Assembly (NCBI GenBank): GCA_965229715.1
Contig: CBDDJL010000004.1
Span: forward strand, 186,001 to 250,000
Reading direction: 5' to 3'
Length of the DNA: 64,000 nucleotides
Source of the DNA: JAVJST01 sp965229715
GTDB taxonomy: Bacteria > Pseudomonadota > Alphaproteobacteria > Rhodospirillales > Casp-alpha2
A program made the translations under genes and the position numbers. Of the stretch, positions 53,211 through 61,619 are shown one piece after another (position 1 is the first letter of the stretch; each line of letters begins with the position of its first letter). The notes under the pieces were generated by a model, which searched no databases, was not told where the DNA came from, and worked only from the letters and a program-made list of their open reading frames with translations.

Positions 53211-54268
53211 CGTCCATTACCGAGGTCGTGCGCCACGCCGAGACGGCCCGCGAGGGCGAGAATCTGCTGCCACGTCGGTTCGGGGAGCGAAATATACGCC
53301 CCGGCCTCGGTCCGAAGCCCCCGCTCCCGCTCGCCCGGCACCTCGACGCGGTCGAACCCGGGCGCTGTCGGACAGTCGCGGATTTCCGCCAGGATGTCCT
53401 CGGCCATGACCTGCATCCCGGCGGCGTCCCGATACCGTCCGGTATCGATGACGATCATCAGCCAGTTCATCTCGGCCTCGACGGGCCCCAGCATGGCCTC
53501 GCCAATCAGCTCCGCGATCAGCGCCATGCCGTAGCCCTTCGGCCCGCCCGCCGGCAGGATCGCGCCGCCCCGGAAATAATCCTCAGGATCCGTGGTCGGA
53601 TTCCCCGCCGGGTCGATCACGCAATCGGGCGGCAGCGCCGCACCTGCGCTTCTCGACGCATAAATCAAACCGCCCGAGATTTTCGACGTCGCGAAGTCGA
53701 GCACCACCGGTCCCCGGCCGCCGCCGGGAATGGCGATGCTATAGGGATTGGTCGGCAGCAGCGCCTTGCGGCCGCCGAACGGCGTCGCCTGCCGCCAGTT
53801 CTTGCGATTGCCGCCACCGATGACGATTCCCAGACACCCGGCCTCGGCGATCCGTTCCGTATAGGCGCCGATGCGCCCGGTGTGACCGACGTTGCGGACG
53901 GCAATCGCGGCGATACCGGTCTCGCGCGCTTTCTCAACACCGGTATCGGCGGCAAGGATCATGGCCGGAATACCGATGCCGCCGCCGCCGTCGACCACCG
54001 TCGCGCCGCGGTCGGTCGTCGTCAGGTTCGCCGATGCGGCGGCGCGGAACGTGCCGTCTTCCAAACATTCGACATATTGAAGAATACGCATCAGGCCGTG
54101 GGACTCGACGGTCCGGCGGTTCGCGTCGACAAGATGATCCGCGATGACGTGCGCGATTTCGGCGTCGCAGCCACAGGCGACAAAGACGTTCGATGCGAGG
54201 TCGACGGCGACGTTGGAATCGATTTCGACCCGCCGGTCGAATGACTTCAGGGACGCCGGTTCGGTCAT
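53207..54268 (-). CDS. Ldh_2-family (malate/L-lactate/ureidoglycolate) dehydrogenase
   Basis: A 353-residue NAD(P)H-dependent oxidoreductase of the Ldh_2 fold, unrelated to Rossmann malate dehydrogenases. The catalytic His is in ESHGLMRI, and the NAD-binding stretch GGRKALLPTNPYSIAIPGG is typical, with GPKGYGMALIAELIG near the end. Substrates in the family include ureidoglycolate, sulpholactate and 2,3-diketogulonate. It overlaps neighbours by four bases on both sides, so the operon is tight. Ureidoglycolate could relate to nitrogen metabolism here, but no other allantoin gene is present. Confidence 0.9.
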   Translation of the reverse strand: MTEPASLKSFDRRVEIDSNVAVDLASNVFVACGCDAEIAHVIADHLVDANRRTVESHGLMRILQYVECLEDGTFRAAASANLTTTDRGATVVDGGGGIGIPAMILAADTGVEKARETGIAAIAVRNVGHTGRIGAYTERIAEAGCLGIVIGGGNRKNWRQATPFGGRKALLPTNPYSIAIPGGGRGPVVLDFATSKISGGLIYASRSAGAALPPDCVIDPAGNPTTDPEDYFRGGAILPAGGPKGYGMALIAELIGEAMLGPVEAEMNWLMIVIDTGRYRDAAGMQVMAEDILAEIRDCPTAPGFDRVEVPGERERGLRTEAGAYISLPEPTWQQILALAGRLGVAHDLGNGR

Positions 54269-55125
54269 GGAACGGACGATCCTTTTCGCGCTTCGACGAG
54301 ATTGAGAAGGGCCGGCACGGCAATGCCGCCGGACGTCGCGAAGGGGGCGAAGTCGCTCTCGATTCGTTGGGCAATGGCGGCGATGTCCTCAGGCGTGCCG
54401 TCTCGTTCCTTGATAATCCGGGCGGCGGGTCCGAGCCGGGCGGAAAGCTGCGCCGCCGCAGCGACGCCGCCGGCGTGGCGCAACGTCGTCTCCACCGAGT
54501 CCACAGCAACCAACGTGAACCCTGCGCTTTCAAGAATGTCGCGGACGTAGTCGCGCTCGGCAAACGCCATCGGCCCCGGATCGCGGGGCTGTGTCGGCGC
54601 CGGCGCGCCGAGCCGGTCGACCGCCGCGGCCCGCGGAATCGAGAACCACGGATTGACCGTCAATCCGTCCCAGCAGATGAACACGCACCGTCCGCCGGGC
54701 TTCAGCGCCGAGGCAAGATTGCGGAATGCCGCATAAGGATCGTCGAAGAACATGACGCCGAAACGCGACGCGACAAGATCGAATGACGCACCCTCGAAGT
54801 CGTGCACCTGGGCATCGGCCCGCACGAACGCAACGTTATCGACGGCAGCACGATCCCGGGCCGCATTTGCTTGCGCCAGCAGCGGCTCGGAAACATCGAC
54901 GCCGACGACCGCTCCCCCGACACCGACCCGCTCGCCGTACATCAGGCTTGTGGTTCCACAGCCGCAACCGACATCGAGAACGCGCTCGCCCGTTGACGGC
55001 GCCGCACAATCGAACAGCAGGTCTGTAATCTCGGCAAAAAGTCCGTCCAACTCGGATTGAAACGTGACCCATTTCTCGCCTGACGGCGAATTCCAGAACT
55101 CGACCTGGTCCTTGTTAGCCGCCAT
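54265..55125 (-). CDS. Class I SAM-dependent methyltransferase
   Basis: A 286-residue methyltransferase. The SAM motif VLDVGCGCGTTS is at about residues 48-59, followed by VVGVDVSEPLL and a motif II region with GASFDLVASRFGVMFFDDP. Overall it is like the UbiE/Coq5-type small-molecule methyltransferases. AGGAG lies eight bases before the ATG at 55125. It leads the operon whose later genes are the Ldh_2 dehydrogenase and the membrane hydroxylase, so the three may modify one small molecule or lipid. Confidence 0.9.
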   Translation of the reverse strand: MAANKDQVEFWNSPSGEKWVTFQSELDGLFAEITDLLFDCAAPSTGERVLDVGCGCGTTSLMYGERVGVGGAVVGVDVSEPLLAQANAARDRAAVDNVAFVRADAQVHDFEGASFDLVASRFGVMFFDDPYAAFRNLASALKPGGRCVFICWDGLTVNPWFSIPRAAAVDRLGAPAPTQPRDPGPMAFAERDYVRDILESAGFTLVAVDSVETTLRHAGGVAAAAQLSARLGPAARIIKERDGTPEDIAAIAQRIESDFAPFATSGGIAVPALLNLVEARKGSSVP

Positions 55126-55223
55126 CGATCTCTCCTCGGCTGAACGGTTGAAGATCGTTATCCCAGAAACCGGGATCCGCAAGAAACGATTTAGCAGGCG
55201 CACCGATTTTGCGGCGGCCGCAA

Positions 55224-55263
55224 CCTAGTTTTGGCGCGAAATTTGACCCCTAGTTTTTCTAGG
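55224..55263. promoter_or_regulatory. CCTAG repeats upstream of DMGDH-like copy 2
   Basis: CCTAG occurs at 55224-55228 and 55249-55253, and the second copy forms a hairpin with CTAGG at 55259-55263 around TTTTT. Both sit in the divergent gap, 90-130 bp before the gene at 55354, and could be regulator or promoter elements. Confidence 0.35.
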
Positions 55264-55353
55264 TTGGACCTACGCGGAATCATTCGTTGACGGCACCCTA
55301 CGCTCGACCGTTACGTTACGCTCCAATTTCTGTATCGCCCGGAGGATCCGCTC

Positions 55354-57789
55354 ATGAAATCCCAAGCCCGCGTTGTCATTGTCGGTGGCGGCAATATGGG
55401 TGTCGCGCTTCTGTATCACCTCGCGGAGGCGGGCTGGACGGATTGCGTCCTGCTTGAAAAGGGCGAGTTGACCTCAGGCTCGACGTGGCATGCCGCCGGG
55501 CTTTGCCCCAGCTTCATCGCCGACTACAACATGTCCAAGATTCACCATTACGGAAACACGCTGTACCCGAAGCTGGAAGAGATGACCGGCCAGTACGTGA
55601 GCTGGCACGGCTGTGGCGCGATCCGGTTCGCCACCAACGATAACGAGCTGGACTTTTTCAAACTCGTCGCCGGCATTGCCGACAATTCGGGCGCCGACAT
55701 GGAGATCATCGACCCGGCGAAGATCAAGGAGATCGTTCCCTGGATCCAGCTCGACGGCGTTGTCGGCGGCGCCTGGACGCGCGGCGACGGTCACGTCGAC
55801 CCGGCAGGCGTCTGCAACGCCATGGCCGCCGCAGCCAAAAAGCTGGGCGCGACGATTGAGCGCGAATGCATGGTGACCGATATCCGGCAAACCGATAGCG
55901 GCGAATGGGAGATCACCTCGGACAAGGGCACGATCACCTGCGAGCACGTAGTCAACGCCGGCGGCAACCACGCCGGCGCGATCGCCGCATTCACCGGCGT
56001 CAGCCTGCCGATCGTCAACATGAAACACCAGTACATCGTTACCGAGCCCTGCCCCGAGTTTAAGGAGATCGACGGTGAGATCCCGGTCATCCGCGACCCG
56101 CGTAACTCGTCTTATTACCGTCAGGAACAAAAATCGGCGCTGATCGGCCCGTACGAGACCAAGGGCTCGCGCATCGCCTGGCCGGAGTCCGGCGGCGTGC
56201 CGAGTTGGGAGTCGGATCACGAACTGTTCGAGGAAGAGTTCGATCCGATCATGGAGTATCTGGAAGGCGTCATGGAGGCCATGCCGATCTGGGCCGAACT
56301 CGGCGTCCGCCGCGTCGTCAACGGCTCGATCCCGCATACCCCGGACGACAATCCGCTGCTCGGCCCGGTTCATGGCCTTCGGAACTACTGGCTGTGTGCA
56401 GGCTCCGCCATCGGCATCGCGCAAGGCGCCGGCTGCGGCAAGTATCTGGCGCAGTGGATGATGGAGGGCGAATCCGAAATCAACATGGCGGGCCTGGACC
56501 CGCGCCGCTTCGGCACCTATGCCGATGCGGACTACTGCCGCGCCAAGGGCCATCAGGCCTATGAGCACATGTACATCCTGCATCTGCCGGGCGAGGAACG
56601 CCCGGCCGCCAGAAACCGCCGCTGCACGCCGTTGTTCGACAAGCTGAACGGCATGGGCGCGGTGCACACCGAGGCGCACGGCTGGGAGCGACCGAAATGG
56701 TTCTCGCTCGACGGCGCACCCGAGGATGTCGGCTTCCGCCGCGGCAACACCTTCGATGCCGTCGCCAAGGAGTGCGAAGCGGTGCGCGAGCGTGTCGGCG
56801 TCATGGACCTCTCGAGTTTCGCAAAATTCGATATCAGCGGCCCCGATGCGGAGGCGATGCTGAACCGGCTGACCGCCAACAAACTACCTAAGAAAGTCGG
56901 CGGCATGAGCCTCACCCATCTGCTGACCCGCAACGGCTGCATCGAGAGCGAGACCACGATCACCCGTCTCGGCGAAGACCGTTTCTATGTGCTTTCGGGC
57001 GCCGGCGCCGAGGAGAAGGACCTGGACATGTTCACCCAGGGCCGGCTCGACGGCGAGGACGTGACGATCGGCAATATCACCGATGAATACGGCATGCTGG
57101 TGCTAAGCGGTCCGAAATCGCGCGACGTTCTGAGCCAACTGACCGACGCGCCGCTGGACAACGAGCATTTTCGCTGGCTGAGCGGACAGGAGATCACCGT
57201 CGCTGGCGCTAGCGTGCGGGCCTTGCGAGTCTCGTACGTCGGCGAGTTGGGCTGGGAACTGCATATCCCGATGGGCGATCTCGAAACCGTTTACGATGCC
57301 GTCTGGGCAGCCGGCCAGGACCATGGCATTGCCAATTTCGGGGCTTACGCGCTCAACTCCATGCGCATGGAGAAAGCCTACCGCGGTCTGCATAGCGAAC
57401 TGACCAACGAGATCACCCTGATCGAAGCCGACATGGAACGCTTTTTCGCACCGGACAAGCTCGATGGGGGCGATTTCGTGGGCCGCGAGGCAACCCTCAA
57501 GCGCAAGCAGAACGGCGTCGCCATCAAACTTGCCTACGTCGAGGTCGATGCAACCGACAACGATGTCGTCGGCGGCGAGCCGGTCTTCGTTGACGGCAAG
57601 TGTGTCGGGGTCGCAACCTCCGGCGGTTATGGCCACGCAACGGCCAAGAGCCTGGCCTTCGTCTACGTTCCGCCGGACTCCGCCACGCCGGGCTCGGAAA
57701 TGGAAATCGGTCTGCTCGGGGAACGCCGCAAGGCCGTGGTACTGGCGGACTCCGCCTATGATCCAGGGAACGAGAAGCCAAGAGGGTAA
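55354..57789 (+). CDS. Dimethylglycine dehydrogenase-like flavoprotein with GcvT domain (copy 2)
   Basis: An 811-residue relative of the protein at 46506: FAD domain with GGGNMGVALLYHLA, STWHAAGLC carrying the probable covalent-flavin His, FAO_M linker and a C-terminal GcvT/GcvT_C unit (about 430-805; the YVGELGWELHIP stretch is typical). In most family members the third residue of the flavin motif is Gly-x-V-G, whereas here Met follows Asn (GGGNMG), a small variation. Predicted role: oxidative N-demethylation with methylene transfer to tetrahydrofolate. CCCGGAGG precedes the ATG. The gene stands alone with hairpins after the stop. Confidence 0.92.
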   Translation: MKSQARVVIVGGGNMGVALLYHLAEAGWTDCVLLEKGELTSGSTWHAAGLCPSFIADYNMSKIHHYGNTLYPKLEEMTGQYVSWHGCGAIRFATNDNELDFFKLVAGIADNSGADMEIIDPAKIKEIVPWIQLDGVVGGAWTRGDGHVDPAGVCNAMAAAAKKLGATIERECMVTDIRQTDSGEWEITSDKGTITCEHVVNAGGNHAGAIAAFTGVSLPIVNMKHQYIVTEPCPEFKEIDGEIPVIRDPRNSSYYRQEQKSALIGPYETKGSRIAWPESGGVPSWESDHELFEEEFDPIMEYLEGVMEAMPIWAELGVRRVVNGSIPHTPDDNPLLGPVHGLRNYWLCAGSAIGIAQGAGCGKYLAQWMMEGESEINMAGLDPRRFGTYADADYCRAKGHQAYEHMYILHLPGEERPAARNRRCTPLFDKLNGMGAVHTEAHGWERPKWFSLDGAPEDVGFRRGNTFDAVAKECEAVRERVGVMDLSSFAKFDISGPDAEAMLNRLTANKLPKKVGGMSLTHLLTRNGCIESETTITRLGEDRFYVLSGAGAEEKDLDMFTQGRLDGEDVTIGNITDEYGMLVLSGPKSRDVLSQLTDAPLDNEHFRWLSGQEITVAGASVRALRVSYVGELGWELHIPMGDLETVYDAVWAAGQDHGIANFGAYALNSMRMEKAYRGLHSELTNEITLIEADMERFFAPDKLDGGDFVGREATLKRKQNGVAIKLAYVEVDATDNDVVGGEPVFVDGKCVGVATSGGYGHATAKSLAFVYVPPDSATPGSEMEIGLLGERRKAVVLADSAYDPGNEKPRG

Positions 57790-57818
57790 CCGCTTTCAAC
57801 GCCTCGCGGCGACTCCGA

Positions 57819-57855
57819 CCGCACCAACAGTGCGGTGCACCGGTCCTCAGACCGG
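57819..57855 (+). terminator. Two adjacent hairpins after DMGDH-like copy 2
   Basis: CCGCAC (57819-57824) pairs with GTGCGG (57830-57835), and CCGGTC (57840-57845) pairs with GACCGG (57850-57855). They begin 30 bases after the stop. There is no T-run. Confidence 0.45.
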
Positions 57856-57910
57856 CGCTCGCTTGTAATCCGATGCCTAGTTAATTCCGGGCTATTCCGG
57901 CCTCGGATTC

Positions 57911-57930
57911 GCGCCCGATTTTTCGGGCGC
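57911..57930. terminator. Perfect 8-bp hairpin with TTTT loop
   Basis: GCGCCCGA-TTTT-TCGGGCGC, a compact stable stem in the gap between the second DMGDH-like gene and the small gene at 58010. It could complete termination of the former or be part of the leader of the latter. Confidence 0.5.
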
Positions 57931-57940
57931 CCATGATGTG

Positions 57941-57959
57941 ACTCATGTCCAACTCATGT
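57941..57959 (+). promoter_or_regulatory. Tandem ACTCATGT repeat (11-bp period)
   Basis: ACTCATGT at 57941-57948 and again at 57952-57959: direct repeats with an 11-bp period, one helical turn, 50-70 bp before the 38-residue gene. This is the arrangement of activator boxes bound on one face of the helix. Confidence 0.45.
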
Positions 57960-58009
57960 ATGATCGGTTTGGCGTTCCTTAGGACATTCGGAAGAGGAAG
58001 GAGATTCAG

Positions 58010-58126
58010 ATGGATCAAGATCAAGCCATGTCGATGAAAGGTGTATTGGGCATCTTGTGCGGGGGTGCCCTTGCGGCTCTCGCGCTTGCCTTGATCGTTT
58101 TGATCGTGCTCGGCGTATTCGTGTAG
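58010..58126 (+). CDS. 38-residue single-pass membrane peptide
   Basis: A tiny gene with a very strong ribosome binding site (AGGAAGGAG, six bases before the ATG). The product begins MDQDQAMSMKG and then has one long hydrophobic helix (about residues 11-38) with a Gly/Ala- and Leu/Ile/Val-rich pattern. Such small proteins often act as regulators or subunits of membrane complexes. The start and stop are unambiguous in this frame. A perfect 9-bp hairpin follows immediately. Family not recognised. Confidence 0.68.
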   Translation: MDQDQAMSMKGVLGILCGGALAALALALIVLIVLGVFV

Positions 58127-58132
58127 ATCCGG

Positions 58133-58156
58133 TTTCCGGCGTGCGGGCGCCGGAAA
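58133..58156 (+). terminator. Hairpin after the small membrane peptide gene
   Basis: TTTCCGGCG (58133-58141) pairs perfectly with CGCCGGAAA (58148-58156) over a six-base loop, six bases after the stop codon at 58126. No T-run follows. A terminator or RNA stabiliser that supports the reality of the small transcript. Confidence 0.6.
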
Positions 58157-58253
58157 GCCAGCGACTCGAAATTACGCGGCCACGTGCCTACATGTGAGCG
58201 AACCCCACCGGATTGGCCGGGCTATGGACATGCCCACCTGAAAGGCGGATCTC

Positions 58254-58403
58254 ATGCGCAACCATGTAGAAACCATCTACGATAACGGCGATGTCGTCAT
58301 GCAACGGTGCCTGATGTGCGGTTACCGGCGTGCCCAGGCGCCTTCATCCTATTATCTGTGCTGCCGTTTACCCATGCGCGACGAAGCGGAGCTTGCGCCC
58401 TAG
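58254..58403 (+). CDS. 49-residue Cys-rich small protein
   Basis: A short frame starting MRNHVETIYDNGDVVMQRC. It contains CLMC and a CC pair (YLCCRL), a four-Cys arrangement that could bind zinc as a tiny zinc-ribbon or knuckle. A weak site (AAGGCGG) lies upstream of the ATG. The family is not recognised. It ends 54 bases before the convergent Rieske gene. Translation is likely but not certain. Confidence 0.5.
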   Translation: MRNHVETIYDNGDVVMQRCLMCGYRRAQAPSSYYLCCRLPMRDEAELAP

Positions 58404-58457
58404 ACCGGCTCAGGCATTTCGGATCGTGAGAGCGATACCGGCAAGACAAGATCTTCT

Positions 58458-59645
58458 CTAGGCATTGGCGTCGCAAATCCGCGCCAGATAGCGCGTGAAC
58501 TGCCAGAGATTTCGCTCGATGGGGTGCAGCGTTCCTTCAGGCAGCAGTGGCGATGCCGTCCCGACGTGCAGCGCCTCGACCAGTTCCTTATCCTCGCCGT
58601 TGGCGGTGTCCATGTACGCCACGATCCCGTCCAGCCACGCGTCGTAATCGTCCGCGGGGACATCGGCAAGATTCTCGGGCGGAATGGCGACGCCCCACGT
58701 CGCGCGCATTTGCCCCGTATCCTGCGGCTGAACCGAAATATACCAGAGAAAATCCGGCATCAGGGTCACCAGGTGGCACGGAAAGATGCAGAAATCGATC
58801 ATCATCCGCCGCCATTCGCCGGTCAGCCAATCGTTGTCCGGATGCGCCGCACCCGGCCCGGTTTCTTCCGGCTGCGCGGCACGGTGATAGCAGTAGTGAT
58901 CGCTGTCCTCGCCGCAAACGTAATCCGCCAACGGCTTGCCATGCTTCGCGAACGTCTTCTGGTGGGCCACCGGCACGTGATAGCTTTCGGTAAAATTCTC
59001 GATCAGGTTCTTCCAGTTGGCATCCCAGATCATGGTCCGGCGCGCCACGGTCCGGTACCGCGCCATATCGAACCGGCCGACGACGCCCTCGTGGAACGGC
59101 GCAAGCACCGACGCAACCGAATGGGCCGGATCCTCATTCAGCGTGACGTAGAGAAATCCCTCCCAGATCTCGGCATGCAGCGGACGTAGCTTGTGCGCCG
59201 CCGCATCGAAACCGTCCTTCATCTCCATATAGGGCGCACGAATCAGGGAGCCATCGAGATCGTAGGTCCATGCGTGATAGCGACACGTGAAGCGCCGGGC
59301 CGAACCTGTCTCATCGGGGAGCAGACACGCGAACCGATGTGCGCACGCATTGACGAACGCCTGCACGCTGCCATCCGCCTGCCGCACCGCCATGACGGGC
59401 ACGCCGGCAATCCGGTGGGTCAGATAATCGCCGGTGTCGGCGATCTCGTCGGCGCGGCCGACGCAGATCCACTCGTTCATGAAAACCCGCTCGCGCTCGT
59501 GTGCGAGGAACGGGGCCGAGTGATTGACCGCCGGTGGCATGGGACGGGCGTCGCCGAACGGCCGGGCGGCCGCCGCCCTCAACTCGGCCAGAACCGCCGG
59601 CACGGCGGCGGTTTCATGGGGACTGGGTAAATGACGACCGTTCAT
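58458..59645 (-). CDS. Rieske non-haem iron oxygenase, alpha subunit (GbcA-like)
   Basis: A 395-residue aromatic-ring-hydroxylase-type oxygenase. The Rieske cluster ligands are C-x-H in CAHRF and C-x2-H in CRYHAWTYDLDG. The mononuclear iron site has ENFTESYHVPVAH, with His, His and a later carboxylate. The residue after CAHR is Phe rather than the usual Gly. Related enzymes N-demethylate glycine betaine, stachydrine or carnitine. The ATG at 59645 was chosen over an in-frame extension. It lies 14 bases after the ABC ATPase gene on the same strand. No reductase gene is visible. Confidence 0.88.
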   Translation of the reverse strand: MNGRHLPSPHETAAVPAVLAELRAAAARPFGDARPMPPAVNHSAPFLAHERERVFMNEWICVGRADEIADTGDYLTHRIAGVPVMAVRQADGSVQAFVNACAHRFACLLPDETGSARRFTCRYHAWTYDLDGSLIRAPYMEMKDGFDAAAHKLRPLHAEIWEGFLYVTLNEDPAHSVASVLAPFHEGVVGRFDMARYRTVARRTMIWDANWKNLIENFTESYHVPVAHQKTFAKHGKPLADYVCGEDSDHYCYHRAAQPEETGPGAAHPDNDWLTGEWRRMMIDFCIFPCHLVTLMPDFLWYISVQPQDTGQMRATWGVAIPPENLADVPADDYDAWLDGIVAYMDTANGEDKELVEALHVGTASPLLPEGTLHPIERNLWQFTRYLARICDANA

Positions 59646-59659
59646 GGGACATACCGGCG

Positions 59660-60637
59660 TTAATCGCGCCTCTCCTCCACCGCATGGCACGCCACCATGC
59701 AGCCGTCGTCAAGCGTACGCAACGCCGGGATCTCTGTCCGGCACCGCTCGTTTGCGAGCGGGCATCGGCCATGGAACACACACCCCGGCGGCAGTTGGAT
59801 CGGGTTCGGCACCTCGCCCGGTTCGCGGCGCTCGGCGAACGGCTCACCGTTGATGCGCGGAATCGCGGACAGAAGTAATTGCGTGTAGGGATGACGTGGG
59901 CGCTCGAACAGCTTGGCCGTCGGGGCCAGCTCGCAGACTGTGCCGAGGTACATCACCGCGACCCGCGTGCCGAAATGTTCGACGACGGAAAGATCGTGGG
60001 TAATGAACAGATATGTCAGATTGTGTTCTTCCTGCGCCTTCATCATCACGTTCAACACCTGCGCCTGAATCGACACGTCGAGCGCCGAGATCGGTTCGTC
60101 GGCGACAATGAAGTCGGGCTCGACCATCAATGCGCGGGCGATCGAGACGCGTTGGCGCTGACCGCCCGAGAACTCGTGCGGAAAGCGTTTGCCCCAGCCG
60201 GGGTCATTGCCGACCGACAGCATGATGCGCTCGACGTGGACCGCGACCTCGGCGTCGGTCATCTCCGGGCGATGAAAGCGCAACGGTTCTTCGAGGATTT
60301 GGCGAACGGTCATGCGCGGGTTGAGCGACGCATAGGGGTTCTGAAAGATCATCTGCATGCGCCGGCGCACCGGCTTCCAGCCCGTATCGTCGAGGTTGTC
60401 GATGCGCCCGCCGTCGAAATGAATCTCGCCGCCGGTGACGCGCTCGAGCCCCATGATCATGCGCCCGGTTGTCGTCTTTCCGCAGCCGGACTCGCCGACG
60501 AGACAAAATGCCTCGCCCTTCCCGATCTCGAAAGATACGTCGTTGACCGCGTGCAGCACGGGCTTGTGGCGCTGCAGGAAGTGGCTCGGCAAATGGAACC
60601 GCTTCAACAGATTGCGGACGGAAACGAGAATGCTCAT
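59660..60637 (-). CDS. Dipeptide/oligopeptide-type ABC transporter ATPase (DppF-like)
   Basis: A 325-residue ATPase with Walker A GESGCGKTTT, signature FSGGQRQRVSIARAL, Walker B FIVADEPISALD and the C-terminal oligopeptide-type tail with CVFHGRCPLANERCRTEIP. The start overlaps the DppD-like gene by four bases. Works as half of a heterodimer with DppD-like on the cytoplasmic face of a peptide, nickel or small-solute importer. The downstream Rieske gene in the same operon suggests the substrate may be an N-methylated compound, not a peptide; inference. Confidence 0.94.
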   Translation of the reverse strand: MSILVSVRNLLKRFHLPSHFLQRHKPVLHAVNDVSFEIGKGEAFCLVGESGCGKTTTGRMIMGLERVTGGEIHFDGGRIDNLDDTGWKPVRRRMQMIFQNPYASLNPRMTVRQILEEPLRFHRPEMTDAEVAVHVERIMLSVGNDPGWGKRFPHEFSGGQRQRVSIARALMVEPDFIVADEPISALDVSIQAQVLNVMMKAQEEHNLTYLFITHDLSVVEHFGTRVAVMYLGTVCELAPTAKLFERPRHPYTQLLLSAIPRINGEPFAERREPGEVPNPIQLPPGCVFHGRCPLANERCRTEIPALRTLDDGCMVACHAVEERRD

Positions 60638-61617
60638 TCCGGCGTCTCCGACACATCGATTCCGGCGGCGTGATGACACGCGACATCGCGGCCCGCCAAT
60701 GGCGCGAGCACCGGCAAGTCCGTCCGGCACCGCTCATCGGCGAAGGCGCAACGCGGGTTGAAGGCGCAGCCGGACGGCACCGCGTCCAGCGTCGGCATGG
60801 CACCCGGTATCTGATTGAGGGGCGTCCCCGGTGCATTCTGCTGCGGCAGCGCCTTGATCAGGCCCGCCGTGTAGGGATGGCGGGGTCTGGCGATAACCTC
60901 GCGGGTCGGCCCTTGCTCGACCGTACGCCCGGCGTACATCACCATGATCCGCTGGGTGATCTGCGAGACAACGGCAAGATCGTGGGTGATCAGGATCAGG
61001 CCGACGCCGTGATTCTCGCAGAGATCCTGCAACAGGGCCATGATCTCGGCCTGGATGGTGACATCGAGCGCGGTCGTCGGTTCGTCGGCGATAACAATAG
61101 CGGGCTCGGTCAGCAGCGCGATCGCGATCACGACGCGCTGACGGAGACCGCCCGATAATTCATGCGGATAACTGTTGAGGCGGGCTTCGGGCGACGGAAT
61201 GGCGACTTCCTTCAACATGGCGAGCGCGCGCCGTTGTGCGTCCGCGTCCGAAATGTCCTCATGCGCCCGCAAGGTCTCGATCATTTGCTGACCGACGGTA
61301 AACAGCGGATTGAGGGTCATCATCGGGTCCTGAAAGATCATGCTGATCCGTTTGCCCCGAACCCGCCGCAGTTCCTCGAACGGCAACGTCGCAAGGTCGC
61401 GCCCCTCGAAACGGATATGACCGGCGCTGATGAAACCGGGCTCGCTGACCAGGTTGAGCACAGCGAACGCTGCCATCGACTTGCCGGCGCCCGACTCACC
61501 GACGATTCCGAGACGTTCGCCGGCATCGAGGGTGAAATCGATCCCCCGCAATGCCCTCAGTTCGCCGCCGCGCACCGGGAACGTGACCTCCAGCCCCTCG
61601 ACCTCCAGCAGCGCCAT
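60634..61617 (-). CDS. Dipeptide/oligopeptide-type ABC transporter ATPase (DppD-like)
   Basis: A 327-residue ATPase with Walker A GESGAGKSMAA, signature LSGGLRQRVVIAIAL (the last Gln of the classical motif is replaced by Leu-Arg context as in DppD types), Walker B IVIADEPTTALD and the CAFNPRCAFADERC tail. The frame is open upstream, but the ATG at 61617 starts the domain correctly and is two bases after the DppC-like stop. Confidence 0.94.
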   Translation of the reverse strand: MALLEVEGLEVTFPVRGGELRALRGIDFTLDAGERLGIVGESGAGKSMAAFAVLNLVSEPGFISAGHIRFEGRDLATLPFEELRRVRGKRISMIFQDPMMTLNPLFTVGQQMIETLRAHEDISDADAQRRALAMLKEVAIPSPEARLNSYPHELSGGLRQRVVIAIALLTEPAIVIADEPTTALDVTIQAEIMALLQDLCENHGVGLILITHDLAVVSQITQRIMVMYAGRTVEQGPTREVIARPRHPYTAGLIKALPQQNAPGTPLNQIPGAMPTLDAVPSGCAFNPRCAFADERCRTDLPVLAPLAGRDVACHHAAGIDVSETPE

Positions 61618-61619
61618 GG

